Shown here: positions 23,136-31,410 of the stretch, one piece after another
Numbering within the stretch: the first letter of the stretch is position 1
How the letters are laid out: each line of letters starts with the position of its first letter
DNA from: Brevibacterium album DSM 18261
GTDB lineage: Bacteria; Actinomycetota; Actinomycetes; Actinomycetales; Brevibacteriaceae
Direction: 5' to 3'
Assembly (NCBI RefSeq): GCF_000426445.1
Contig: NZ_AUFJ01000011.1
Span: 124,001-188,000 of the forward strand
DNA length: 64,000 nucleotides
Translations under genes and position numbers: made by a program
The notes under the pieces: generated by a model
What the model was told of the DNA's origin: nothing
Database searches by the model: none
Seen by the model: only the letters and a program-made list of their open reading frames with translations

Positions 23136-24403
23136 GGATCGTCCTCGGCGTCTCCGGGGGGATCGCCGCGTACAAGGCGGCGCACGTCCTGCGGGGACTC
23201 AGGGAGCGCGGACACGAGGTGAGGGTCGTCCCCACCCGTGCCGCGCTCCGCTTCGTGGGCGCCCCCACATGGGAGGCCCTGTCGGGGCAGCCGGTCGCCG
23301 CCGATGTGTTCGAGCGCGTCGACGAGGTCGAGCACGTGCGGGTGGGCCACGAGGCCGATCTCGTCGTGCTCGCACCGGCGACGGCGGACCTGCTGGCTCG
23401 CGCCCGGGCCGGGCTCGCCGACGACATGCTCACGGCCACCCTCCTCACCGCGACCTGCCCGGTCGTCGCCGCTCCCGCGATGCACACGCAGATGTGGGAG
23501 CACCCGGCGACCGTCGAGAACGTCGCGGTCCTGCGCGAGCGGGGCTGGACGGTCATCGAACCGGACTCCGGCCGCCTCACGGGCAGCGATTCCGGCCCCG
23601 GCCGGCTCCCGGAGCCCGAGGCGATCATCGGGCATGCGCTCGCGGCTGCGGGCGAGGGACCCGGGCCGGGGGCGGAGGCCCGCACGGCCGGGAAGGATGC
23701 GTCCGGACCGCTCGCGGGCCTCACCGTCGCCGTCTCGGCCGGAGGCACGCGGGAGCGGCTCGACCCGGTCCGCTTCCTCGGCAACCGCTCCTCGGGCAAG
23801 CAGGGAGCGGCACTGGCCGCCGCCGCGGCAGAAGCCGGCGCCGAGGTGGTGCTCGTGAGCGCGAACGTGGACTCCGCGGTGCTCGCCGGGCTGCCCGCGG
23901 GCGTCCGGGTGGACGAGGTCGAATCGACCGAGGAGCTGTTCGCCGCGATGGCGGGACTTGCCTCGGACGCGGACGTCATGATCATGGCCGCGGCGGTCGC
24001 GGACTACCGTCCCGCGGCCGCCGCCGAGCACAAGCTGAAGAAGTCCGGGCAGGGCCTGAGCATCGAGCTCGTCGAGAACCCGGACGTGCTCGCGGCCCTC
24101 GTGGCCGCGCGCGCGGAGGGCCGGTCCCGCAGCGGGCAGACGCTCGTGGGCTTCGCCGCCGAGACCGGCTCGCCGGAGAAGCCTGCGGCGGTCTATGCGC
24201 AGGAGAAGCTGCTGCGGAAGGGCTGTGACCTCCTCGTCTTCAACGACGTCTCGGAGGCTCGGGCGTTCGGCACCGAGGACAACGAGATCACCGTCTACCG
24301 GCCCGCCGCCGGGCGCGCGCAGGCCGTCGCCACCGCTTCGGGCTCCAAGCGCGAGGTGTCGGAAGAAGTCATGGCCGCGATCGTGGCCGAACGCAATCGT
24401 TAG
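23132..24403 (+). CDS. coaBC: Bifunctional phosphopantothenoylcysteine decarboxylase / synthase
   Basis: CoaBC couples phosphopantothenate to cysteine and decarboxylates the product in CoA synthesis. The 423-residue fusion has the FMN-dependent CoaC domain first ([13 protein letters not shown], catalytic His in PAMHTQMW), then the CoaB domain ([32 protein letters not shown]). Where E. coli has the catalytic Cys in the ACGD stretch, this protein reads TGSD before SGPGRLPEP. The gene overlaps rpoZ by 4 nt, and its TAG stop is part of the metK -10 box. Confidence 0.93.
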   Translation: MRIVLGVSGGIAAYKAAHVLRGLRERGHEVRVVPTRAALRFVGAPTWEALSGQPVAADVFERVDEVEHVRVGHEADLVVLAPATADLLARARAGLADDMLTATLLTATCPVVAAPAMHTQMWEHPATVENVAVLRERGWTVIEPDSGRLTGSDSGPGRLPEPEAIIGHALAAAGEGPGPGAEARTAGKDASGPLAGLTVAVSAGGTRERLDPVRFLGNRSSGKQGAALAAAAAEAGAEVVLVSANVDSAVLAGLPAGVRVDEVESTEELFAAMAGLASDADVMIMAAAVADYRPAAAAEHKLKKSGQGLSIELVENPDVLAALVAARAEGRSRSGQTLVGFAAETGSPEKPAAVYAQEKLLRKGCDLLVFNDVSEARAFGTEDNEITVYRPAAGRAQAVATASGSKREVSEEVMAAIVAERNR

Positions 24404-24406
24404 GAT
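24401..24406 (+). promoter_or_regulatory. -10 element for leaderless metK transcript
   Basis: TAGGAT includes the coaBC stop codon and ends 6 nt before the metK GTG at 24413. Confidence 0.6.
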
Positions 24407-24412
24407 GTCCCG

Positions 24413-25618
24413 GTGACCACATCACCTCTGCGCCAGTTCACCTCGGAGTCCGTGACGGAAGGCCATCCGGACAAGATCTGCGACCAGATCTCGGATGCCG
24501 TCCTCGACTCGCTCATCCGCCAGGACGCGAACGCGAAGGTCGCCGTCGAGACGATGGTGACGACGGGTCTCGTGCACGTCGCGGGCGAGATCAGGACGGA
24601 GGCCTACGCGGACATCGCCGGGATCGTGCGGAAGACGATCACGGACATCGGCTACGACTCCTCGGACAAGGGCTTCGACGGCCATTCGTGCGGTGTGTCC
24701 GTGTCCGTGGGCGAGCAGTCCAGCGACATCCACGCCGGGGTCATGACCTCCTATGAGCGCCGCACCGGCGGGGACGTCGAGGATGCCTCGACCGCGCTGG
24801 GCGCCGGGGACCAGGGGCTCATGTTCGGCTATGCGGACAGCTCGACGGATGTGCTCATGCCCCTGCCGATCCACCTCGCGCACCGGCTCTCGGAGCGGCT
24901 CACCGAGGTCCGCAAGAGCGGCGTGCTCGCCGATCTGCGGCCCGACGGCAAGACGCAGGTGACGATCGGCTACGACGGCGAGCGCGCCGTCAGCATCGAG
25001 GCCGTCGTCGTCTCCACGCAGCACGGCCTGCAGTTCCGCAACGACCAGGGCGCGCTGCGCGAGGCGCTGCACGAGCTCGTCATCGATCCCGTCCTCGCAG
25101 GCGTCGAGCTCGACCGCGAGGGCATGCGCTGCTTCATCAACCCGGCGGGTCCGTTCATCACGGGCGGGCCGATGGGCGACGCCGGGCTCACGGGCCGGAA
25201 GATCATCGTCGACACCTACGGCGGTTACGCCCGCCACGGCGGCGGTGCGTTCTCCGGCAAGGACCCCTCGAAGGTGGACCGCTCCGCGGCGTATGCGATG
25301 CGGTGGGTGGCGAAGAACATCGTGGCGGCCGGGCTCGCGGAGCGGGCCGAGGTGCAGGTCGCGTATGCGATCGGCGTCGCCGAGCCCGTGGGCCTCTACG
25401 TCGAGACCTTCGGCACGGAGAAGGTCGCACCCGAGCGGATCTCGGCCGCCGTCCGCGAGGTGTTCAACCTGCGCCCGGCCGCGATCATCCGGGACCTCGA
25501 CCTGCTGCGCCCGGTGTACCGGGAGACGGCCGCGTACGGCCACTTCGGCCGCTCGGGCGAGGGCTTCACCTGGGAGCGCACCGACCGTGCGGAGGAGCTC
25601 GCCCGGCTGGCAGGCTGA
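24413..25618 (+). CDS. metK: S-adenosylmethionine synthetase
   Basis: MetK makes S-adenosylmethionine from methionine and ATP. The 401-residue product has [20 protein letters not shown] at the N terminus (ATP and Mg contacts), the GAGDQG motif, and the C-terminal [19 protein letters not shown] phosphate-binding loop. There is no ribosome binding site. The TAGGAT box 6 nt upstream suggests a leaderless GTG start. There is no room for a SAM riboswitch. priA begins 1 nt after the stop. Confidence 0.97.
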   Translation: MTTSPLRQFTSESVTEGHPDKICDQISDAVLDSLIRQDANAKVAVETMVTTGLVHVAGEIRTEAYADIAGIVRKTITDIGYDSSDKGFDGHSCGVSVSVGEQSSDIHAGVMTSYERRTGGDVEDASTALGAGDQGLMFGYADSSTDVLMPLPIHLAHRLSERLTEVRKSGVLADLRPDGKTQVTIGYDGERAVSIEAVVVSTQHGLQFRNDQGALREALHELVIDPVLAGVELDREGMRCFINPAGPFITGGPMGDAGLTGRKIIVDTYGGYARHGGGAFSGKDPSKVDRSAAYAMRWVAKNIVAAGLAERAEVQVAYAIGVAEPVGLYVETFGTEKVAPERISAAVREVFNLRPAAIIRDLDLLRPVYRETAAYGHFGRSGEGFTWERTDRAEELARLAG

Positions 25619-25619
25619 T

Positions 25620-27698
25620 ATGGCCCGGCCGTCGGAGCCGCCGGGCCTGTTCGACGAGGAGGGCCTGCCCGGGGCGGGCCTGTCCGAGGCGAGTCTGTCC
25701 GCGTTCGTCGGGGTGCGTCTGCGCGGCGGTGCCGAGGCGGCCGGGGAGCTGCCGGTGGCGCAGGTGCTGCTCGAGGGGACCGTGCCGCATCTCGCGCGTC
25801 CCTTCGACTACGGCGTGCCCGCGACGCTCGACGCGCAGGTGCGTCCCGGTGTGCGTGTGCGCGTGCGGTTCTCCGGGCGGCTGCTCTCCGGTTTCGTGCT
25901 GGAGCGGACCGCGGAGACGGCGCACGCGGGGGAGCTCGCCCCCATCGAGCGCGTCGTCTCCGAACTGCCCGTCCTCACCCCGCCCGTGCGGACGCTCGCC
26001 GAGGCCGTTGCCGATCGCTGGGCGGGCACCGTGCCCGATGTCCTGCGGCTCGCGGTGCCCCCGCGGCATGCGGCGGGCGAGAGATCGGCGCTGGCGGCCG
26101 AGCCCGCCGCCGTTCCGGAGAACCTCGCCCAGGCCTTTCCCGCGCCGGGTGAGGCGGGTCCCGCGCCTGCCGGTGCGGGGGCGGGTGCGGTGTTCGCGGA
26201 CTTCCTGTCCGCGCTGGAGGAGTCGGCCGGCCCCCGCGCGGCCTGGGCGCTCACCCCGGGCGAGGAGCCCGGCACCGGCTGGATCACCGCGGGTCTCGCG
26301 GCGGCGGCGCGGACGATCGCGGCCGGACGCGCGGTGCTCTGGATCGTGCCCGACCACCGTGAGCTCTCCGCGCTGGCGGCAAGGCTGGGGCCGCTCGCGC
26401 CGCTGACCGTCCGGCTGTCCGCGGACCAGGGGCCGCAGGCGCGCTGGTCGGCATGGGTGCGCGCCCACACCGGCACCGCGCGGCTCGTGATCGGCACGCG
26501 GGCGGCGGCGCTGGCCTCGGTACCGGATCTGGGACTCATCGTGCTCACGGATGACGGCAGCGACCACTACGCGGAGCCGCGTGCGCCGTATCCGCACGTC
26601 CGGGAAGTGTGCCTGCTGCGCGTGCGGCTCACGGAAGCGGGCCTGCTCATGCTCGGCAGCGACCGGACGGTGGAGGTGCAGCGGCTCGCGGAGACGGGCT
26701 GGCTGGCCTCGCTGGAGGACGGCCGCGCTGAGCGGCGGGAGCGGGCGCCCCTCGTGCTCATCCCGCGGGCGGACAGTGCGCAGGAGCGGATGCCGCGGGA
26801 GGTGTTCGAGGTCATCCGCGATGCGCTGGGGCGCACGCGGCGGGAGGTCGCGGAGGGACCGGTGCTCGTGCAGGTGCCGCGGGCCGGCTATCTGCCGATC
26901 GTCGCGTGCGCGCGGTGCGGGGATGTGCTCGCGTGCCCGCGGTGCGAGGCGCATCTCGCGGCCGCCGGGCCCCAGGGCCCGTTCGCGTGCGCGCACTGCG
27001 GTCTGCACGAGGAGCGGATCGCCTGCCCCCGGTGCCGTTCGGATCGGATGCGGGCCGTGGTCCGCGGCGTGGAGCGGACGGCCGAGGAGCTCGAGAGGGC
27101 GTTCGGGGACTTCCCCGTGCTGCGCTCGGCGGGGGAGTCGATCCTCGCGCAGGTGCCGGGGGAGCGCTCGATCGTCGTCGCGACGACGGGGGCCGAGCCC
27201 TATGCCGAGGGCGGCTATGCCGCGGCCGTGCTGCTCGACACGCTGTGGCCGGGACCGGGCCTCGACGGCATCGAGCGCGCTGTGAGCAGGCGGCTGCGGG
27301 CGCTCTCGCTCGTGCGCGCGGCCTCGGCCGGCGGGCGGGCGCTCGTGCTCGACGACACCCCCACCGTCGTGCGGACCCTGCAGACCTTCGATCCTGTGGG
27401 CCATGCGCGCGCGGTGCTCGAGGACAGGCGCGCGACGCGCCTGCCGCCCACTGTGCGCACCCTGCGGCTCGAGGGCGAGCGCAGGGAGGTCACCGCGTTC
27501 CTCGCCGAGGTCGAGGCGCAGACTCCCGATGCGCTCAGGCTCCTGCTCGCGGAGGAGGAGCCGCACAGCCGGCTGCTCGCCTTCGACTACGGCCGCGCGG
27601 CCGCCGTGTGCGCGACGGTGCGGGCGGTGTCCCTGCGCCGCTCGGCCGCAGGTGAGCCGGTCGTCCGCCATGTCATCGACTCGTACCGCCCGCTGTGA
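25620..27698 (+). CDS. priA: PriA-like primosomal protein lacking helicase motifs
   Basis: PriA restarts replication at collapsed forks. The 692-residue product keeps the N-terminal 3' DNA-binding domain (AQVLLEGTVPHLARPFDYGVP) and the zinc region with four CxxC pairs (about residues 430-470). The ATPase signatures are gone: the Walker A position reads GWITAGLAAAARTIAAGR and the DEEH box is TDDGSDHY. This loss is known for actinobacterial PriA proteins, which are often annotated as probable N' proteins. It may therefore act as a fork-binding or loading scaffold rather than a helicase. A hairpin overlaps its stop codon. Confidence 0.9.
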   Translation: MARPSEPPGLFDEEGLPGAGLSEASLSAFVGVRLRGGAEAAGELPVAQVLLEGTVPHLARPFDYGVPATLDAQVRPGVRVRVRFSGRLLSGFVLERTAETAHAGELAPIERVVSELPVLTPPVRTLAEAVADRWAGTVPDVLRLAVPPRHAAGERSALAAEPAAVPENLAQAFPAPGEAGPAPAGAGAGAVFADFLSALEESAGPRAAWALTPGEEPGTGWITAGLAAAARTIAAGRAVLWIVPDHRELSALAARLGPLAPLTVRLSADQGPQARWSAWVRAHTGTARLVIGTRAAALASVPDLGLIVLTDDGSDHYAEPRAPYPHVREVCLLRVRLTEAGLLMLGSDRTVEVQRLAETGWLASLEDGRAERRERAPLVLIPRADSAQERMPREVFEVIRDALGRTRREVAEGPVLVQVPRAGYLPIVACARCGDVLACPRCEAHLAAAGPQGPFACAHCGLHEERIACPRCRSDRMRAVVRGVERTAEELERAFGDFPVLRSAGESILAQVPGERSIVVATTGAEPYAEGGYAAAVLLDTLWPGPGLDGIERAVSRRLRALSLVRAASAGGRALVLDDTPTVVRTLQTFDPVGHARAVLEDRRATRLPPTVRTLRLEGERREVTAFLAEVEAQTPDALRLLLAEEEPHSRLLAFDYGRAAAVCATVRAVSLRRSAAGEPVVRHVIDSYRPL

Positions 27699-27707
27699 GC
27701 GGGCGGT
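27685..27707 (+). terminator. Terminator overlapping the priA stop codon
   Basis: ACCGCCCGC (27685-27693) pairs perfectly with GCGGGCGGT (27699-27707). The 5-nt loop TGTGA contains the stop codon. Confidence 0.7.
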
Positions 27708-27734
27708 GATCGCTGGTGCTGAGAGGATGGGATC

Positions 27735-28142
27735 ATGACCGAGTACCGGCTCGTGGAGGAGCCTCCTGCGTGGCAGGACTACATGACGCTGCGGAGCGAA
27801 TCGGGCCTCACACCTCGGTCCGAGGAGCAGGCGAGGGCGGCCGTGGGCGCCAGCTGGGCCTTCTGCCATGTCCGTGACGAGGCGGGGCGGGCCGTGGCGA
27901 TGGGCAGGATCATCGGCGACGGCGGCTGGTACTTCCACATCGCCGATATCGCCACCCTGCCCGCGTATCAGCGCCAGGGCCTCGGCGAGCGGGTCATGCG
28001 GTGGCTGCTCGCCCAGATCGCCGAGCGAGCACCGGCGAACCCCTACATCACGCTCATCGCCGACCCGCCCGGACAGCCCCTGTACCGGAAGCTGGGCTTC
28101 GTCTCCACGGACCCCAGCCTCGGCATGGTTCTGCGGGGCTGA
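27735..28142 (+). CDS. GNAT family N-acetyltransferase
   Basis: This 135-residue single-domain acetyltransferase has the acetyl-CoA pyrophosphate loop in PAYQRQGLGERVMRWLL (motif A, Q-R-Q-G-L-G) and a C-terminal LYRKLGFVST segment typical of the fold. The substrate is not recognisable. It lies just downstream of the priA terminator at the left edge of the accessory block and faces the HNH gene. An AGAGGA about 7 nt upstream can serve as ribosome binding site. Confidence 0.85.
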   Translation: MTEYRLVEEPPAWQDYMTLRSESGLTPRSEEQARAAVGASWAFCHVRDEAGRAVAMGRIIGDGGWYFHIADIATLPAYQRQGLGERVMRWLLAQIAERAPANPYITLIADPPGQPLYRKLGFVSTDPSLGMVLRG

Positions 28143-28150
28143 TGCGGGCT

Positions 28151-28195
28151 GGATGTCGGCAAGCAGGGTGTCGGCAAGCAGGGTGTCGGCAGGCT
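28151..28195 (+). repeat. 15-bp tandem repeat, three copies
   Basis: Three head-to-tail copies of a 15-bp unit of the form GGGTGTCGGCAAGCA, the last one diverged, lie in the convergent gap between the acetyltransferase and the HNH gene. No gene is seen in this 130-base gap. Confidence 0.8.
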
Positions 28196-28274
28196 GAGCG
28201 CGGGCGGGGCCGAGCACAGGCGGGGCTCCCTGGCTCAGGTGAACGGCGCGGTGTGAGCAGCTCTGGCGAGATCA

Positions 28275-30335
28275 TCAGAACGGCGGAGGTGCGTCCTCCT
28301 GTGGAGAGGGCCTGGGCTGGCCGACCCCGATCAGGGCTGGGCTGCTCTGTTCTGCTGCCCCGTTCCGCTCTGCCGGAGCGCCGTGCTCTGCTGAGCTGAT
28401 CGACGAATCGGACTCGTTCAGGAGCGCGGCGAGTTCGCGTGCGGCGAGGACATCGGCGATGTTCGCATCCGCGAGGCTGAGTGCCTCACGACCGTAGGGG
28501 TGGTTCCAGCGCTCCACGCCAGGTTCGTCCGCGTCCACCGTGACCGTGAGGATGCCCATCGTCTTGAGTCGATGGCAGTGGCGGCACAGGCTGTGGAGGT
28601 TCTGCGGTTCGGTCGGCCCGCCGCGGCCGGGGCTGCTGTGGTCGAAGGGCACGATGTGATCGGCCTCGCAGCGGGCGGCCGACCGCGTACAGCCCGGCGC
28701 CGCGCACTGACGGTGCTTGGCATCGACGGTGCGTCGCATGCCCGCGGGCACCCGATAGGTCCGTGCGACCTCGTCGAGCACGCGCCCGTCCGCGGCATCG
28801 GTGAGGAGCCGATGGAGCACCGACTGCGTCGACACGATGCGGCGGGCGATCTCGGCCGGGACGGGGGAGAGGCCTGCCAGGTCTCCGGGGAGTCTGCAGT
28901 CTCCATCGAGCAGGGTGAGCACCGGGACCGTCACGGCGACGCTTGCCTGCTGGGCGAGCCATTCGCCCTCGGTGGGGTAGCGGACGGTGAGGAGCTGGGG
29001 CTCCCCGAGGCCGACAGGGCCTGCCCGTGCTGCGTCATCGACGCCTGTACTGTTGAGGATTCCTGCATGGCCCTGTGTTCCAGCACGACCCTGTGTTCCA
29101 GCGCTGCCCTGTATTTCTGCGCTGTCCTCGGTCCCTGTGTTGTCCTCGGTCCCTGCGCTGTCCTGGATTCCTGCATGGCCCTCCTTCGCGCCCGCCCTGC
29201 CCGCTGCTGCCCGTGCGCACACGTGCGTGGCCGGGGCGGCGAGTGCGGCGAGATCGAACATGAGCTGATCGAGGGTCCGTTCGTCGGCGACCTCGACCCT
29301 CCGGGCATCGACCGCCTCGCCGTCGGAATCGGTGAGGATCAGCCCCCGGGCGCCGCGTTCGCGGATCACACGGGCCGTCGCCTCGAGGCGGGCCACCCAG
29401 GGCGCGAGGGTGGTGACGGAGCCTTCGAGCAGGACAGTGCCCATGCCGCTGGGCAGCGCCTCGAAGCTCAGGCGACGCTCGTCGTGGATCGTCTTCGCAC
29501 GGGCCACGGGCGGGGCGCAGAGGTCGATGAGCCTCTGCACCTGTCGGGTGAAGGTCTCCACGGAGGCATCGAGGAGGCGCGAGTGCTCTCCGCTCAGTGC
29601 CACCTCGCGGTCGAGCCCGCGCAGATCGCCGAGCGGGAGGGCCGTGCTCCGGCGGATGAGCGCATCGAGCTTCGCAGCGCTCATCCGCCCGCACAGCACA
29701 TGGTGGAGGCAGCGGGTGAAGCCGAGATAGGCGGTGAGTGCATCGGCGACCGCCCGCTTCGCGCGCGTCCGGGTGAGATCGGCATCCACGATGAGAGCGT
29801 GCACGACTTCCGGCGGCACCCGCGTGCAGGCGATCTCCCGGATCGAGAGGGCGCCGTCCGCGGTGAGCAGCCTGTCGAGGAGAGCGGGTTCGTCCTGGGC
29901 GAGTGCGGCCAGCGCGGTCTCGGCCACCGTGACGAGGTGCACTGCCGTGAGCCGGTCAAGCGCGTGTGCGGTCGTCTGCATACCCCGTGAGATGCGCTCG
30001 ACCTCGATCGAGGCCGCCAGGGCATCGAGATCGGCGTTCGGAGCCCGCCCCGCGTCACCCTCGCGGGCAGGGGCGAAGACCGGCAGGCGGGGTGTGGTGC
30101 CGGCCTCCGGCGGGCCGAGGAGCCCGCCGCTTCCCCGGGCGAGGTAGCCGCAGAGATCCATTCCGTTCGTGAGCTCGACCTCCTGCGCCTCCGGGACCGG
30201 AGCGACGCTGAGGGGCCTGCATGCCGCTCGCTCGCGGGCGGCGGCGAACTTCCGGTGCGCGCGCGACCCGCGCCGCGGTCGCAGCCGCTGCGGTGCTTCC
30301 GCGGCGCATTCCTCACCGGCCGTTCCGATGCCCAT
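28275..30335 (-). CDS. DUF222 domain HNH endonuclease-like protein
   Basis: This 686-residue product belongs to the actinobacterial DUF222/13E12 repeat family with a C-terminal HNH nuclease domain. These proteins are often present in many copies per genome and suspected to be mobile or homing-like. The HNH part reads CAAPGCTRSAARCEADHI, then HSLCRHCHRLKT, giving the two Cys pairs and the catalytic His. The DUF222 part spans roughly residues 100-380. Between the two lies a hexapeptide repeat. ATG 30335 is chosen because AGAGAGG on the minus strand ends 8 nt before it; the GTG at 30344 overlaps that site. It is isolated from its neighbours and on the opposite strand. Confidence 0.88.
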   Translation of the reverse strand: MGIGTAGEECAAEAPQRLRPRRGSRAHRKFAAARERAACRPLSVAPVPEAQEVELTNGMDLCGYLARGSGGLLGPPEAGTTPRLPVFAPAREGDAGRAPNADLDALAASIEVERISRGMQTTAHALDRLTAVHLVTVAETALAALAQDEPALLDRLLTADGALSIREIACTRVPPEVVHALIVDADLTRTRAKRAVADALTAYLGFTRCLHHVLCGRMSAAKLDALIRRSTALPLGDLRGLDREVALSGEHSRLLDASVETFTRQVQRLIDLCAPPVARAKTIHDERRLSFEALPSGMGTVLLEGSVTTLAPWVARLEATARVIRERGARGLILTDSDGEAVDARRVEVADERTLDQLMFDLAALAAPATHVCARAAAGRAGAKEGHAGIQDSAGTEDNTGTEDSAEIQGSAGTQGRAGTQGHAGILNSTGVDDAARAGPVGLGEPQLLTVRYPTEGEWLAQQASVAVTVPVLTLLDGDCRLPGDLAGLSPVPAEIARRIVSTQSVLHRLLTDAADGRVLDEVARTYRVPAGMRRTVDAKHRQCAAPGCTRSAARCEADHIVPFDHSSPGRGGPTEPQNLHSLCRHCHRLKTMGILTVTVDADEPGVERWNHPYGREALSLADANIADVLAARELAALLNESDSSISSAEHGAPAERNGAAEQSSPALIGVGQPRPSPQEDAPPPF
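29052..29177 (-). repeat. 18-bp repeat encoding seven hexapeptides in the HNH protein
   Basis: Seven degenerate hexapeptides of the form S-A-G-T-(E/Q)-(D/G) follow each other (HAGIQD, SAGTED, NTGTED, SAEIQG, SAGTQG, RAGTQG, HAGILN). The 18-bp period is visible in the DNA. The insert sits in the linker between DUF222 and HNH. Confidence 0.85.
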
Positions 30336-30344
30336 GAGTCCCAC

Positions 30345-30756
30345 CTCTCTGTGAGGACCTGTCCTTGTACAGACCTGTCGGATGCATTCGTCGTGATGCA
30401 GTCATCCGGATCTGCCAGTCGGAAGGCTCCTGTCTGTCGGAATACCCCGATCCGTCTCACCGATCCACATCACTGTTGATCTGTCTGCGACTTTACAATG
30501 AGGCACGGACACAACTCCGCGCGCAATGATGATCTATGCGTGCGCGCAGGTCAGAACCTGCGTGCGAGTCCTCCCTGCGTCCGGCTCCCTCCCTGCGTGC
30601 GGGCCCTTCCCTGTCCGGCTCCCTCCCCCTGTCCGGCTCCCTCCCCGTGCCCGGTTCCCTGCGCGTCCGGTCCCCTGCGGAGAGGATCCCCTGCGCGCAG
30701 AGCTCTCCGCCCATGCAGTGCCGTCAGTTCCCCTCCCCTCCCCGCCGGTTGCGCTC
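30345..30756. other. Long intergenic stretch without a supported gene
   Basis: This divergent gap between the HNH gene and tetR is less GC-rich in its first part. It contains two copies of GACCTGTC (30356-30363 and 30372-30379), an inverted repeat TGCAT/ATGCA (30383-30400) and a TACAAT box (30494-30499) with no clear -35. The second part is a cytosine-rich repeat. A 94-codon frame from 30498 is very Pro/Cys-rich low complexity and I do not accept it as a gene. Confidence 0.5.
30573..30680 (+). repeat. Cytosine-rich tandem repeat, about 17-18 bp period
   Basis: Diverged copies of a unit like CTGTCCGGCTCCCTCCCC follow each other five or six times, with strong pyrimidine bias on the + strand. 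The repeat precedes the tetR promoter. Confidence 0.7.
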
Positions 30757-30785
30757 TTGTGCCCATAAATGTGAGTGACTAACAT
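30757..30785 (+). promoter_or_regulatory. tetR promoter, leaderless type
   Basis: TTGTGC (30757-30762) and TAACAT (30780-30785) are 17 bp apart. The -10 box ends 7 nt before ATG 30793, so the transcript would begin at the start codon. Confidence 0.6.
30769..30785. promoter_or_regulatory. Predicted TetR operator
   Basis: ATGTGAGTGACTAACAT is a 17-bp palindrome with only one mismatched pair around a central G. It covers most of the spacer and the whole -10 box of the tetR promoter, so a bound dimer would block transcription of the regulator and the ABC genes. The assignment to this regulator is inferred from position. Confidence 0.65.
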
Positions 30786-30792
30786 CAGACCC

Positions 30793-31410
30793 ATGAGCCG
30801 ATGGCAGCGCACTCACGAGGGACTGCGACGGGCGGCGATGGAGCTGTTCGTCCAGGACGGCTATGCGGCGACGACCACCGCCCGGATCGCGGCGCGCGCA
30901 GGGGTGAGCGAGATGACGCTGTTCCGTCACTTCGCATCGAAGGAGTCCCTGCTGCTCGACGATCCCTTCGATCCGCTCATGGCCGAGGCGGTCCGCGCGC
31001 GGCCGCAGAAGGAACGGTCCATGCGGGCGCTGGCGGAGGGCATCAGGGAGACCTGGGGCGGGATCGGCGCCGAGGCCGTGGCTCAGCAGCGTGAGCGCCT
31101 GCGGCTCCTCGCGGAGACGCCTGCGCTGCGGGGAGCGATCGAGCGCAACAGCACTGCGACGGCCGCCGCGCTCGCCTCGGCCCTCGGTGAGCGCGGAGTG
31201 CCGGACGGTGCGGCGCGTGCCGCGGCCGCCGCGATGATCGCCGGCCTGGGCGCCGTGCTCCTGGACTGGGCTCGCGCGCACACCGAGCCGGTCCAGCACG
31301 AGACGCCGGTCCAGCACGAGACACAGCACCAGCACACAGAGCCGGACGCAGTGAGCCTCGAACGGGCCCTGCACGCCGCGCTCGACGTCCTGGGCGGGGG
31401 TGCGCCATGA
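30793..31410 (+). CDS. TetR family transcriptional regulator
   Basis: This 205-residue protein has an N-terminal TetR helix-turn-helix (AAMELFVQDGYAATTTARIAARAGVSEMTLFRHFASKE, quoted in parts: recognition helix around SEMTLFRHF). The C-terminal ligand-binding domain is unlike anything I can name. ATG 30793 is favoured over GTG 30775 because the promoter's -10 box and the palindromic operator occupy 30769-30785. Near the C terminus is a duplicated PVQHET unit. The stop overlaps the ATG of the ABC ATPase, so regulator and exporter form one operon, as is typical for TetR-controlled efflux. Confidence 0.88.
   Translation: MSRWQRTHEGLRRAAMELFVQDGYAATTTARIAARAGVSEMTLFRHFASKESLLLDDPFDPLMAEAVRARPQKERSMRALAEGIRETWGGIGAEAVAQQRERLRLLAETPALRGAIERNSTATAAALASALGERGVPDGAARAAAAAMIAGLGAVLLDWARAHTEPVQHETPVQHETQHQHTEPDAVSLERALHAALDVLGGGAP
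31288..31323 (+). repeat. 18-bp duplication in tetR
   Basis: Two adjacent copies of an 18-bp unit starting CCGGTCCAGCACGAGAC encode two copies of PVQHET. A third partial copy follows. Confidence 0.75.

Noticed and set aside
24395..24413. SAM riboswitch before metK
   Set aside because: Only nine bases separate the coaBC stop from the metK start and the -10 box lies there, so a leader RNA cannot exist.
26280..26580. Frameshift or sequencing error as the cause of the missing PriA helicase motifs
   Set aside because: The frame stays open, codon bias is normal, flanking conserved segments align on both sides, and loss of these motifs is a known actinobacterial feature.
30498..30782. A 94-codon frame in the gap before tetR
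   Set aside because: The product is almost only Pro, Cys, Arg, Ala and Ser from the C-rich repeat. It has no ribosome binding site and runs into the tetR operator.
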